Positions 26,549 to 34,938 of a stretch of 64,000 nt of DNA are shown here, piece by piece. This DNA is from Spartobacteria bacterium. Lineage in GTDB: Bacteria > Verrucomicrobiota > Verrucomicrobiia > Chthoniobacterales > UBA10450. A program made the translations under genes and the position numbers. The stretch lies in NCBI GenBank assembly GCA_003134785.1, contig PLCN01000002.1, positions 219-64,218 of the forward strand. The letters run 5' to 3'. Under the pieces are notes generated by a model. That model searched no databases, was not told the origin of the DNA, and worked only from the letters and a program-made list of their open reading frames with translations. Numbering within the stretch: position 1 is the first letter of the stretch; each line of letters opens with the position of its first letter.

Positions 26549-28525
26549 ATGAAGAATCTTTGGGACCCAGCGGAAGCGAGCAAGTGTAAGTCCGAGCTGG
26601 AGCTGCGCGTTTATAGTTCACGATTGTTAGGCCGGGACGACACGCTCGTTCTTCACGGTGGCGGCAACACTTCGGTCAAGGTCAGGGAAAGGAATGCCGT
26701 GGGGGAGGAGGAAGAAATCCTCTACATCAAAGGGAGCGGCTGGGACCTGCAAACAATCGAAGCGGCTGGTTTCGCTCCGGTCCGCCTTGCTCCGCTGCTG
26801 AAACTCGCGCGACTCGAGGCGTTGCCGGACCCGCAGATGGTGAACGAGCTGGCGACCCAGGTCACGCGCGCCGGCGCGCCGGCTCCGTCAGTCGAAACCA
26901 TTTTGCACGCGATCCTGCCGCACAAATTTGTCGATCACACTCACGCCGACGCAGTGCTCGCAATCACGAACACCTCCGACGGCGAGAAGCGCATCCGCGA
27001 AATCTACGGAGACAATGTCGTGATCGTTCCCTACGTCATGCCGGGGTTCGACCTGGCCAAGGTTTGCGCGCGCCAATTCGAGGCGGAAGCAAGGCCATCA
27101 ACCATCGGGATGGTCTTGCTGCATCACGGCATCTTCTCCTTCGGAGCGACCGCGGAGGAATCGTACGGGCGGATGATTGAGTTAGTCGATCGCGCCGAGA
27201 AGTATCTCGAGCAGGAGAAAGCCTGGGATCTTGCGACTCCAAACGCGCATGGATCCGAGAAACCGATGCGCCTCGAGATCGCCGCGCTCCGACGCGAAGT
27301 CGCCACGGCCGCGGGCTCGCCGGTAATATTGTCCTCCCATTCGGACGGGAAATTTCTCGCCTTCTCGCAGTCTGCGAATGTGCGTGAAGTCTCGCAGCGC
27401 GGCCCAGCCACACCCGATCACATCCTCCGCACCAAACGCCTTCCCATGTTAGGCCGCGACGTGAGCGCCTACGCGGAAGCCTATCGCGAATACTTTGCGC
27501 GGAATGCCGCTCACGCGAAAGAACCCGAAACGATGTTGGACCCGGCGCCGCGCGTCATCCTCGACGCCGAACTTGGCGTGTGCTGCGTCGGGCGTTCCGC
27601 GAAAGAGGCGGGCATCGTCCGCGACCTCTACTGGCATACCATCGACGTGATCTCGCGAGCGGAAGCGCTCGGCGGTTATCGCGCTCTCTCGGAGAAGGAG
27701 CTATTCGATTTCGAATACTGGGATCTCGAACAAGCGAAGCTGCGCCACGCGGGCCAACCTCCCATTTTCACCGGCGAAATAGCCCTGGTCACAGGCGCTG
27801 CCTCGGGGATTGGTAAAGCTTGCGTAGAAGCTCTGCTAAAACGCGGCGCGGCTGTGATAGGTCTCGATGTTAGTCCTGGAGTTGCAACGACCGCCGGCCC
27901 GCGACAGGATTATCTCGGACTAACCTGCGACATCACTTCCGAGGAAGCCGTGACCGCTGCCTTGGAAAGTGGTGTCCGCGCTTTCGGCGGAGTGGACATC
28001 CTCATCCTTAACGCGGGAGTCTTTCCCGCGAGCGAGCCGATCGCGATCCTCCAGCCTAACGAATGGCGTCGCGTCTTCGACGTGAACCTGGACGCGAACC
28101 TGACGTTGATGCGCGAATGCCACCCGCTCCTGTCCCTGGCGCCAAAAGGCGGGCGCGTTGTCGTCATGGGATCGAAGAATGTCGCCGCGCCAGGACCGGG
28201 CGCCGCCGCCTACTCCGCCTCTAAAGCCGCGCTAACTCAGCTCGCGCGCGTCGCGGCCTTGGAATGGGGCGCCGCCGGCATTCGTGTGAACACGCTTCAC
28301 CCCAATGCCGTGTTCGACACCGGCATCTGGACGGAAGAAGTGCTCGAGGCCCGAGCCAGGAGCTATGGCTTGTCCGTCGAAGCCTACAAGCGGAACAACG
28401 TCCTCAACACAGAAGTCCGAGGCATCGACGTCGCCGAACTAGCAGCAGAGTTATGCGGACCTACTTTCGCCAAGACGACCGGCGCCCAGATTCCGATCGA
28501 TGGCGGGAACGATCGCGTCATCTAG
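26549..28525 (+). CDS. Class II aldolase / short-chain dehydrogenase fusion
   Basis: The protein has 658 residues from ATG 26549 (a TTG at 26531 is possible). Residues 1-400 form a class II aldolase: VLHGGGNTSVKV, FVDHTHADAVLAI (His-x-His zinc ligands) and MVLLHHGIFSFGATAEESY (third His). Residues 415-658 are an SDR: GEIALVTGAASGIGKACVEALL, ILILNAGVFP, VVMGS, YSASKAALTQLARVAALEW and RVNTLHPNAVFDTGIWTEE. This matches the bifunctional rhamnulose-1-phosphate aldolase/lactaldehyde dehydrogenase type. Inferred: cleavage of a deoxy-ketose phosphate with oxidation of the aldehyde, for catabolism or to feed the adjacent sugar operon. Its stop overlaps the convergent reductase gene by eight bases. Confidence 0.85.
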   Translation: MKNLWDPAEASKCKSELELRVYSSRLLGRDDTLVLHGGGNTSVKVRERNAVGEEEEILYIKGSGWDLQTIEAAGFAPVRLAPLLKLARLEALPDPQMVNELATQVTRAGAPAPSVETILHAILPHKFVDHTHADAVLAITNTSDGEKRIREIYGDNVVIVPYVMPGFDLAKVCARQFEAEARPSTIGMVLLHHGIFSFGATAEESYGRMIELVDRAEKYLEQEKAWDLATPNAHGSEKPMRLEIAALRREVATAAGSPVILSSHSDGKFLAFSQSANVREVSQRGPATPDHILRTKRLPMLGRDVSAYAEAYREYFARNAAHAKEPETMLDPAPRVILDAELGVCCVGRSAKEAGIVRDLYWHTIDVISRAEALGGYRALSEKELFDFEYWDLEQAKLRHAGQPPIFTGEIALVTGAASGIGKACVEALLKRGAAVIGLDVSPGVATTAGPRQDYLGLTCDITSEEAVTAALESGVRAFGGVDILILNAGVFPASEPIAILQPNEWRRVFDVNLDANLTLMRECHPLLSLAPKGGRVVVMGSKNVAAPGPGAAAYSASKAALTQLARVAALEWGAAGIRVNTLHPNAVFDTGIWTEEVLEARARSYGLSVEAYKRNNVLNTEVRGIDVAELAAELCGPTFAKTTGAQIPIDGGNDRVI

Positions 28526-29603
28526 TTTCCGGGACGAAGGCTGCGGTCCGCCTGATAGCATCGGTTAGCTTGATCTGCTGGAGGAGCCCTAGCTCTTCTG
28601 CCGCGCGCTGGCAGGAAGGAACATAGCGCTGGGGAGACTTAGTGGGATCGGGTCTTTCTTTCACGTGAACCATGGCGTTGCTACAAATTTCGGCCACGAG
28701 TTTGGCGAGGTCATGGATTGTGTGCGCGTCTTCTGAGCCGATGTTGTAGGCGCGACCAGGCTGGCCTTTGAGAAGAATTGTCCAGAGCCAGACAGCAAGA
28801 TCGGCGGCGTATAGGTAGGAGCGGGAAGGAGTGCCGTCGCCGTTTACCTGAATCGGTCCGCCGTGAAACGCGTCGCGGATGAAGTTGCCGATGGCGAAAT
28901 GAGCGTCCAGGGGAAGAAATGGGCTGACGAAAGCGAAGCAGCGGGCGATGAGCGGCTCCAGGCCATGCTGCTTTTGATAGGCCACGCAAAGTAGCTCTGC
29001 CAGTCGTTTGGCCTCGCCGTAGGCGGAGTTAGAGTTAAGAGGATCAGGGCCGCCCGGGTAGGTTTCTGGAATATGCGTTATTTCGCCGGGCTGGGAGCCA
29101 TAGACTGCGCCGGAGCTGGTGAAGAGAAAGCGTTTCGCGCCGGTCTCGACCGCGAAGTCCAAGGCTGCGTGTGTTCCCTGCGTGATCGTGTCGATCATGA
29201 GCAGCGGATTTTCGGCGTTCATGTTTGCGCTCGATTCGGTCGCGGCGTGGATAACAAACCCAAAGTGCGTGGGTCCTTTCGACCCGAGCCGGGAGCGAAC
29301 GTTGGCGGCCGTGAAACTGCGAACGTCCCCTCGCACGAAACTGATCGCGGGATGTTTGCCCAAGTGCGGAGCCCTGGCGACAAACGATTCCGCGTTACGG
29401 CTGAGCACAACCATGCTCGCGCCCAGACCTAACGAGTCATTCACGTGCACGAAACTCTCGAGGAGCCATCGTCCAAAGAAGCCAGTGCCGCCGGTGACGA
29501 AAATGTTTTGTCCGCGCAGCGGTTCCCACAGCCCCTTCGTATGCTGAAGAATGTGATCCAGGTCCGCGGCGAGCGGATTCTGGAAAGGCGGTGGCGAACT
29601 CAT
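28518..29603 (-). CDS. Extended SDR, CDP-3,6-dideoxyhexose reductase-like (copy 1)
   Basis: The protein has 361 residues. NIFVTGGTGFFGRWLLESF is the NAD-binding motif. FVIHAATESS, FTSSGAVYGSQPGE and YGEAKRLAELL (catalytic Tyr and Lys) mark an NAD-dependent epimerase/dehydratase. IQVNGDGTPSRSYLYAADLA binds the nucleotide sugar. It is a near copy of the gene at 33823-34938, with scattered substitutions and a different last 20 residues (ending in AAFVPETR). It overlaps by four bases the truncated rfbH copy upstream, reproducing the gene order of the intact cluster. Inferred: same final 4-keto reduction. Whether this copy still works, or has drifted to another isomer, cannot be told. Confidence 0.8.
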   Translation of the reverse strand: MSSPPPFQNPLAADLDHILQHTKGLWEPLRGQNIFVTGGTGFFGRWLLESFVHVNDSLGLGASMVVLSRNAESFVARAPHLGKHPAISFVRGDVRSFTAANVRSRLGSKGPTHFGFVIHAATESSANMNAENPLLMIDTITQGTHAALDFAVETGAKRFLFTSSGAVYGSQPGEITHIPETYPGGPDPLNSNSAYGEAKRLAELLCVAYQKQHGLEPLIARCFAFVSPFLPLDAHFAIGNFIRDAFHGGPIQVNGDGTPSRSYLYAADLAVWLWTILLKGQPGRAYNIGSEDAHTIHDLAKLVAEICSNAMVHVKERPDPTKSPQRYVPSCQRAAEELGLLQQIKLTDAIRRTAAFVPETR

Positions 29604-30076
29604 GCCTTATGACAAAACGCGCGAGTCGTTTCCACGATGTACTCGAGCATGGCGCGAGTAAGTCCGGGATAGACGCCGACAAAGATGGATTCGTTCATGA
29701 TCCGGTCGGCGCCGGTCATCTCGCCTACCACACGGATAGCTCCAGGATTTTCCTGACGCAACTGCACGAAGGCGGCCTGACGCAGGAGATTTCCACCGAA
29801 GAGCATTCGATTACCGATTCTGTGCTCTTCTAGATGACGTGCGAACTCTGTCCGGGTGAAAGGCGCTGTCGGTTTCACCAGCATCATGAAACCGAACCAC
29901 GAAGGCGAGCTGCGCGGACCGTTTTCGTTTTGCCATTCGAACCCTTTCGGCGTCCAGCCTTTGGCGTGGGTAGGCAAATGAAAATCGAAGAACTCCCCGA
30001 GACCGGCGAGACCTTGGCGAAGGTATTCCCAGTTAGCGCGGCGCGCTCCGACGAATGCGGGAAGCTTCTTGAGAGG
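29600..30076 (-). pseudogene. Truncated C-terminal copy of rfbH
   Basis: From LKKLPAFVGARRANWEYLRQ to AFCHKA this frame repeats the last 150 residues of the intact RfbH at 34935-36380 with few changes. Homology stops abruptly at about 30074, next to a hairpin (30085-30115). The missing 330 residues include the cofactor and iron-sulfur regions, so the fragment cannot be a working dehydrase. The stop overlaps the start of the reductase copy exactly as in the intact cluster. Confidence 0.85.
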
Positions 30077-30084
30077 GGAGCGGA

Positions 30085-30115
30085 TGGGGTCGTGTCTTTT
30101 TTAGACGCGACCCCA
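30085..30115. repeat. 12-bp stem hairpin at the duplication breakpoint
   Basis: TGGGGTCGTGTC, a seven-base T-rich loop, then GACGCGACCCCA pair over 12 bases with one G-T mismatch. It lies 10 bases beyond the point where rfbH homology ends, and shares its GGGGTC core with the elements at 32402-32486 and 33813-33836. Confidence 0.7.
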
Positions 30116-30141
30116 TTATTTTCCACAACGAGGAAAACCAT

Positions 30142-30768
30142 TTACTCGACTACAGTAATCGAATTGAGTCTGACTCGAATCGCTGTGGCTATTGCATCAA
30201 CGGCCTGAACAAAACCCTCTTTCATTCGTTTAATCTCCTCCCTGCGTCGAAGAAAATCGGTCTCAGGCGCCATCATATCAATAAGTTGGTCGATGGATAG
30301 CTCTGTGATTCCGTGACAGCTTGCGTGGACTGTTTCTGTGTAGAAGGGCTTGTTATCGTCAATGGTGCACCGCAGCGATTCCCACGCTTCAACGAATCCT
30401 TTTCGAAGGTTCTCATAGTATTTATTGCCCTCTTCCGGGGTGGGAAAAGTTGGCTGCACCGTGTGGTACAACCTGAAAAAGCGAGCGCGGACTCCATTAG
30501 CATGTCTCATTAACTCTTGGTAAATAAGAAACTCTTTTTCGAACTGAACCTTGTGGACATGGACTTTCTTTTCGACTTCTCCGGCGAGAAGTTTTTGGCT
30601 GCTCTCCAACTTATCTCTTAGCTGTGTGAGTTCCCGCTGGAGCTTTACATCTTCGCTTCGGGCGATTCGACTCGCCCAAACCTTGCCAAGCCATGCTGAC
30701 AAGGCACACACGATTGCATATGCGATGGCGTTTTCGTTTAGATTGTTGAGCAACTCAGAAACCATCAA
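30142..30768 (-). CDS. Unknown protein with one membrane helix and a coiled coil
   Basis: The protein has 208 residues and was not recognised. A membrane segment (AIAYAIVCALSAWLGKVWAS, residues 14-33) is followed by a charged coiled coil from about 38 to 85, then a helical region with PTPEEGNKYYENLRKGFVEA. The likely topology is membrane-anchored with a cytoplasmic body. It starts 13 bases after the stop of the next membrane-protein gene and looks co-transcribed with it. Base composition is visibly AT-richer than in the polysaccharide genes around the block, so transfer is likely. Defence or stress roles are conceivable but nothing in the sequence shows one. Confidence 0.65.
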   Translation of the reverse strand: MMVSELLNNLNENAIAYAIVCALSAWLGKVWASRIARSEDVKLQRELTQLRDKLESSQKLLAGEVEKKVHVHKVQFEKEFLIYQELMRHANGVRARFFRLYHTVQPTFPTPEEGNKYYENLRKGFVEAWESLRCTIDDNKPFYTETVHASCHGITELSIDQLIDMMAPETDFLRRREEIKRMKEGFVQAVDAIATAIRVRLNSITVVE

Positions 30769-30781
30769 AAATGTTGCCCGC

Positions 30782-31468
30782 CTAACTAGGCGTTGGCTCG
30801 ATTACGATTTTATTTTGACCAGCGACGGCAGCAAAAATTTCCGCTCGGTCCACTAGATTACGCATTGCGAATTTCATTTGCGTGACCTCAGCTAAGATAA
30901 AAAATAAGAATCCCCAAAGGCATGACATCGCCGCGAACGCAAAATTATGTCCGAAGTTGCTGCGAAGCCACCAAGCCGTTGCTAAGCAAAAGAGGGAAAA
31001 TACAACGATGGCAAAAGTGATGGTTGGTGCGGTCGATTTATTGGCTGTGTAATTTTGCGCGGCGAAACGCGATGCTGCAAGAGATAACAAGATGCCTAGC
31101 AACAGCCACCAGTCCCGCTTCACGATAGCGAGAATTGGAAAGAGGACAAAAGGCGCGAATTGATACCCGCAAGCGAGGGTTGCAAACAGCGCTCGCTCTC
31201 GATGATTCGTGATGGTGTAGGGTTCGACAAGCCAGCGGACCTTGGCTGTTTTGTTCTTAATCGCTTCAACGAAGGCTGTATGTCCGTATTGCTGATTTGT
31301 CGCAAATATCCAATCTCGCAGATAATCTGCGAGCGGCTTGAAAGTGTGCCCACCGGCACGCGCAGTCGAAGCTTCGGAAAGCCATTTTTCTACCTGTCTA
31401 TCGAAGGCGGGATTATTCCCATAATCGAAGACCGAGTAGAGCTTAAGCATGTCAACGTCATCACTCAT
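30782..31468 (-). CDS. Unknown membrane protein
   Basis: The protein has 228 residues and was not recognised. A soluble N-terminal half of about 100 residues (LYSVFDYGNNPAFDRQVEKW...) precedes four hydrophobic segments: FAPFVLFPILAIV, WLLLGILLSLAAS, ITFAIVVFSLFCLATAWWL and FAAMSCLWGFLFFILAEV. A soluble tail ends the protein. It sits between two other unknown membrane genes with gaps of 13 and 27 bases, suggesting one transcript. AT-rich composition sets it apart from flanking sugar genes. Confidence 0.65.
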   Translation of the reverse strand: MSDDVDMLKLYSVFDYGNNPAFDRQVEKWLSEASTARAGGHTFKPLADYLRDWIFATNQQYGHTAFVEAIKNKTAKVRWLVEPYTITNHRERALFATLACGYQFAPFVLFPILAIVKRDWWLLLGILLSLAASRFAAQNYTANKSTAPTITFAIVVFSLFCLATAWWLRSNFGHNFAFAAMSCLWGFLFFILAEVTQMKFAMRNLVDRAEIFAAVAGQNKIVIEPTPS

Positions 31469-31495
31469 TGTGGGGCTACCGAACTGGAAATTCGG

Positions 31496-32257
31496 TTAGG
31501 TATTGTCCCGTGCGCATTTCGTCAACGCAATCACAGCCACAAATATTGCTCCAATAACGAGATAGCCTTTTCCGAGTTCCCAAACATATCGCTGCCGCCA
31601 GACAAACGGGCGCAAGCCACGTAAGCGCCTTCTTTCGCGTTCGTCATCTTGGATTGACTGGCGGTATTCTTCCTCACGCTCCGGCGGCGTAAGCTTGGCG
31701 AAGTCATTAGCCCACTCAGCGGGCAAGTCGCTCATGTAGCGACCGTATTCTGTAATCCTCCGTGCAACCTCCTGCTCTTGGTCCGGCGTATAGCCTACCC
31801 TCTCCGTGACTATCCATTCAAACCCATTCCAGTGCCACCCCACATCTCCATCTGCTGTGACCCTCGCAGCCATTTCGAGCAACTGCTGTTTTCGTTCTTT
31901 TAGCCCCGTACGCTTTTCAGAATCGAACCGTCCTGAAATCAACGCGACTAAGAGAAACAGCGAAAATCCATCGACTGCTAACCACTTCCCTCTGCTCATA
32001 TGGAGAGGCAGAATGGGATTGAAAGCCACGGTCAGCAGGGCAAGGACGAATAGCATGACCTTGTGTGCCCGGCGCGAGAACGCGATTAAAGTGAGCAAGA
32101 AAACGGCGAAGCAAAACCATCGCAGCAAGCCGTAAAAACTCCGCGTTCCTTGGCCGATAATCGCCACGCAAAGGAGTACGGCGGAGATTATCCATGCAGT
32201 AAAAAGGCTGAGTTTGTTCCACGGATTTCCGTGACTTGGCTCAGGTTGGCTTTGCAT
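31496..32257 (-). CDS. Unknown membrane protein with charged C-terminal half
   Basis: The protein has 253 residues from ATG 32257 (an earlier GTG-type start would add 11 residues). Four helices occupy residues 18-110: LFTAWIISAVLLCVAIIG, LLRWFCFAVFLLTLIAFS, VMLFVLALLTVAFNPILPL and WLAVDGFSLFLLVALIS. The pair NPILPLHMSRGKWLAVDG resembles small DUF6804-type membrane proteins. A Trp-containing soluble part (DVGWHWNGFEWIVTERVGYT) follows, then a highly charged helix (PPEREEEYRQSIQDDERERR) and a last hydrophobic segment. No function is assigned. It probably shares a transcript with the two genes downstream. Confidence 0.6.
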   Translation of the reverse strand: MQSQPEPSHGNPWNKLSLFTAWIISAVLLCVAIIGQGTRSFYGLLRWFCFAVFLLTLIAFSRRAHKVMLFVLALLTVAFNPILPLHMSRGKWLAVDGFSLFLLVALISGRFDSEKRTGLKERKQQLLEMAARVTADGDVGWHWNGFEWIVTERVGYTPDQEQEVARRITEYGRYMSDLPAEWANDFAKLTPPEREEEYRQSIQDDERERRRLRGLRPFVWRQRYVWELGKGYLVIGAIFVAVIALTKCARDNT

Positions 32258-32401
32258 ACAGGGCCATTGTGCGGCGTTTGGAACAGGCAAAGCAAGAAGA
32301 TAGTGTTACCAACTAACGAGTGAATCGCCAACTCAGCACCGAGCGGTGCGCATTAAAGAAGATGAACTGTTTAAGTCTCGAAGGGGTCCGAAGGTCTCGA
32401 A

Positions 32402-32486
32402 GGGGTCGGTCCTCACTTTCGACACTCACCGCAGAGTCGACTTCCTGAAATCCAAAAACATTGTGTCGATAGTGAGGACTGACCCC
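32402..32486. repeat. Inverted repeat of a GGGGTC...GACAC element
   Basis: A 24-base arm at 32402-32425 (ggggtcggtcctcactttcg then acac) faces its imperfect complement at 32463-32486, with a 37-base spacer. Two mismatches separate the arms. I associate such 'ggggtc...cctcact...gacac' palindromes with REP-like elements moved by Y1 (RAYT) transposases in soil bacteria, but no transposase gene is present here. Confidence 0.65.
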
Positions 32487-32531
32487 CTGTTGATTTCCCA
32501 ATGGTAATTCGGAGTGCCGTTGCCTAAGGCA

Positions 32532-33296
32532 TTATCTAGTCCCGCTCTTTAATTCGTCTAGGAGCGGCTTTAGGTATCCAAAGCTATACGGGCTCGCAAC
32601 CTTAACTCTCAATATTCCAGTCTCTTTTGGGAAGAACCGTTCGAATGAAGCATCCTTTACTAAATTACTCACGAAAATCTGCCAATGAATCCCAGCAATA
32701 ATAAAGCCGTAGGCTTTTGTCGTAACGCCATTGCGAGTCCGTCTAAGTCTTAGCGGTTGCGAAAAGAATGCAGGCAGGGGCTTGAAATCATCGCTGGTTA
32801 CTAGGACAGTAAATACGCAACCGTAGCGGGAATCTCTACCAGGATTGCTGGTGAGCAGCATCTTTCTAAGTTGCTCTAGCTTGCGAGCGTTTAACTTAAC
32901 GTGGCAGTAGTACAGATCCTTTGATACCGCCATTAGCCAGAGGGTAGATAGGATTAGTAGCTTTAGTTTCGGGTATTCTATGTTACCAAACTCAAAATAT
33001 GGATGTCTTGGCGGCTGCCTCGTTGGACTTGTAGCGTGAAAGAACAAGGGAGCACAGTAACTTTCCCACTCGCTGCGTCTTTGCTCACACCGTCTGCATA
33101 ACAAATACTCCTTAAATCCATCTTGGCGCGCAGGTATCCTAACCTCGGGATTATTTATAGCGACAGTGTTAAAGGCTCTTTGCGTTTTGAATAATCCACT
33201 ACCTCGCCAGAAGAACTTAGAGACGATATGCGATTCTTGGAGCTGTGCTGTTTTCAAGCATAGCTTACAAATTCCGATAGGTGCTTTCTTCGCCAT
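32532..33296 (-). CDS. Unknown protein with CxxC...SH zinc-ribbon/HNH-like start
   Basis: The protein has 254 residues. The opening GICKLCLKTAQLQESHIVSK, followed by LLCRRCEQRRSEWE at about residue 65-78, gives two CxxC pairs and an SHI that together resemble the zinc-binding and first-His parts of HNH endonuclease-type domains (C-x2-C ... S-H ... C-x2-C). A matching downstream catalytic Asn/His is not obvious, so nuclease activity is only a possibility. The rest (150 residues, alpha/beta) was not recognised. It is separated from the next gene of the block by 274 bases that hold an inverted repeat, so it may be a separate unit. AT-rich, probably acquired. Confidence 0.6.
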   Translation of the reverse strand: MAKKAPIGICKLCLKTAQLQESHIVSKFFWRGSGLFKTQRAFNTVAINNPEVRIPARQDGFKEYLLCRRCEQRRSEWESYCAPLFFHATSPTRQPPRHPYFEFGNIEYPKLKLLILSTLWLMAVSKDLYYCHVKLNARKLEQLRKMLLTSNPGRDSRYGCVFTVLVTSDDFKPLPAFFSQPLRLRRTRNGVTTKAYGFIIAGIHWQIFVSNLVKDASFERFFPKETGILRVKVASPYSFGYLKPLLDELKSGTR

Positions 33297-33822
33297 CTTC
33301 GCGGTAAGTAAGACAGGCGTGCCAGTTCTCTAGTAGGCCTGTTCTTAAAATCAACCTTCGGGCGGAACGATGGGAGCAGTCAACATATTTTGAAATGAGC
33401 ACCCTAAAGGGTCGTTTTCGAAAGCCGAGGCGAGCGCTGTTTCGGAACCTATCGTTAGATTCCGCAAATGCACTACGGCTTATCCGCCTTGGTCGAGAGC
33501 TTCTGCGGTGCCCAAGTTATCTCGTTCTCCGCTCAGTTCGCCCTTTGGTGCAGGTGCTCCTGAACGCTGCTCGCCGGGACGTGGTTCAGCCTTCGTTAGT
33601 TTCTGTCCCCGACGCGAGAAGCCCGGTTTGCCGACGGTGACGCAAGTGCAGGGGTCGGGTCGAAGTGACAAGTGGCGAGTATGAAGCAACCGTTCCGTCG
33701 AGGTTCAACTCCGAATATCTTCGCGAGCGGGACTGACGGTCATGTTTAACGTTAGCCCCAGTTACTCGATTTTCGTGAATGCTCCCTAGCCGCCTTGATC
33801 GAGGGGGCAGAAGGGGTCAGAG
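33297..33822. other. Intergenic stretch at the right edge of the island
   Basis: No convincing gene. An 81-codon plus-strand frame (33395-33640) has no recognisable feature and no ribosome site. At the end, 33813-33836 reads ggggtcagagctaagtattg then acac, a single arm of the same element type as 32402-32486, directly abutting the second copy of the reductase gene. Confidence 0.5.
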
Positions 33823-33836
33823 CTAAGTATTGACAC
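33813..33836. repeat. Single GGGGTC...GACAC element
   Basis: This 24-base element shares the GGGGTC start and GACAC end with both arms at 32402-32486. It overlaps the last codons of the reductase gene (33823-34938), which may explain why that copy has a longer, different C-terminus from its twin. Confidence 0.55.
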
Positions 33837-34938
33837 TCCTATTCTGAGCTTTCTCTGAATCGTTGGCGGTGAAGGTTGCGGTCCGCCTGATAGCATCGGC
33901 TAGCGCGATTTGGTGGCTAAGCCCTAGTTCTTCTGCCGCGCGCTGGCAGGAAGGAACATAGCGCTGGGGAGACTTAGTGGGATCGGGTCTTTCTTTCACG
34001 TGAACCATGGCGTTGCTACAAATTTCGGCCACGATTTTGGCGAGGTCATGGATGGTGTGTGCGTCTTCGGAGCCGACGTTGTAGGCGCGACTGGGCTGGC
34101 CTTTGAAGAGGATCGTCCACAGCCAGATGGCAAGGTCGGCGGCGTATAGGTAGGAGCGGTAAGGAGTGCCGTCGCCGTTTACCTGGATCGGTCCCCCACG
34201 AAGCGCGTCGCGGATGAAGTTGCCGATGGCGAAATGAGCGTCCAGGGGAAGAAATGGGCCGACGAACGCGAAGCAGCGGGCGATGAGTGGTTCCAGGCCA
34301 TGCTGCTTTTGATAGCTAGCGCAAAGTAGCTCTGCCAGCCGTTTCGCTTCGCCATAGGCGGAGTCAGGGTTAAGAGGGTCGGGGCCGCCCAGGTAGGTTT
34401 CTGGAATGTGCGTCATTTCGCTGGGCTGGGAGCCATAGACTGCGCCCGAGCTGGTGAAGAGAACGCGTTTCGCGCCGGTCTCGACCGCGAAGTCCAAGGC
34501 CGCGCGTGTTCCTTGTGCAATCGTGTCGACCAGGAGCAGCGGCTTTTCCGCGTTCATGTTTCCGCTCGATTCGGTCGCGGCGTGAATGACAAAGCTAAAC
34601 TGGGTGGGTCCTTTCGATCCGAGCCGGGAGCGCACGTCGGTGGCCGTGAAACTGCGAACGTCGCCTCGCACGAAACTGATCGCGGGATGTTTGCCGAGGT
34701 GGGGAGCTTTAGCGACAAATGATTCCGGATTACGGCTGAGCACAACCATGCTCGCGCCTAGACCTAACGAGTCGTTCATGTGCACGAAACCCTCGAGCAG
34801 CCACCGCCCAAAGAACCCAGTCCCGCCGGTGACGAAAATATTTTGTCCGCGAAGCGGTTCCCACAGCCCCTTCGTATGCTGAAGAATGTGATCCAGATCC
34901 GCGGCGAGCGGATTCTGGAAAGGCGGTGACGAACTCAT
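33823..34938 (-). CDS. Extended SDR, CDP-3,6-dideoxyhexose reductase-like (copy 2)
   Basis: The protein has 371 residues from ATG 34938, overlapping the rfbH stop as ATGA. Motifs: NIFVTGGTGFFGRWLLEGF (cofactor), FVIHAATESSGN, FTSSGAVYGSQPSE, YGEAKRLAELL (Tyr/Lys pair), QVNGDGTPYRSYLYAADLA. Position directly after rfbF-G-H argues that it reduces the 4-keto group of a CDP-3,6-dideoxyhexulose, the step done by RfbJ (abequose) or RfbS (paratose) in enteric bacteria. Which isomer results cannot be read. The last 15 residues (ANDSEKAQNRSVNT) differ from copy 1 because a repeat element has joined the end of the gene. Confidence 0.8.
   Translation of the reverse strand: MSSSPPFQNPLAADLDHILQHTKGLWEPLRGQNIFVTGGTGFFGRWLLEGFVHMNDSLGLGASMVVLSRNPESFVAKAPHLGKHPAISFVRGDVRSFTATDVRSRLGSKGPTQFSFVIHAATESSGNMNAEKPLLLVDTIAQGTRAALDFAVETGAKRVLFTSSGAVYGSQPSEMTHIPETYLGGPDPLNPDSAYGEAKRLAELLCASYQKQHGLEPLIARCFAFVGPFLPLDAHFAIGNFIRDALRGGPIQVNGDGTPYRSYLYAADLAIWLWTILFKGQPSRAYNVGSEDAHTIHDLAKIVAEICSNAMVHVKERPDPTKSPQRYVPSCQRAAEELGLSHQIALADAIRRTATFTANDSEKAQNRSVNT

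Noticed and set aside
30779-30802. Possible integron attC-like site (gcctaac/gttgg) between two island genes
   Set aside because: Arms are too short and lack the paired R/L boxes of attC; genes are too close together, and no integrase is seen.
33395-33640. 81-codon plus-strand frame in the island edge
   Set aside because: Arginine-rich, no ribosome site and no motif; more likely noncoding.
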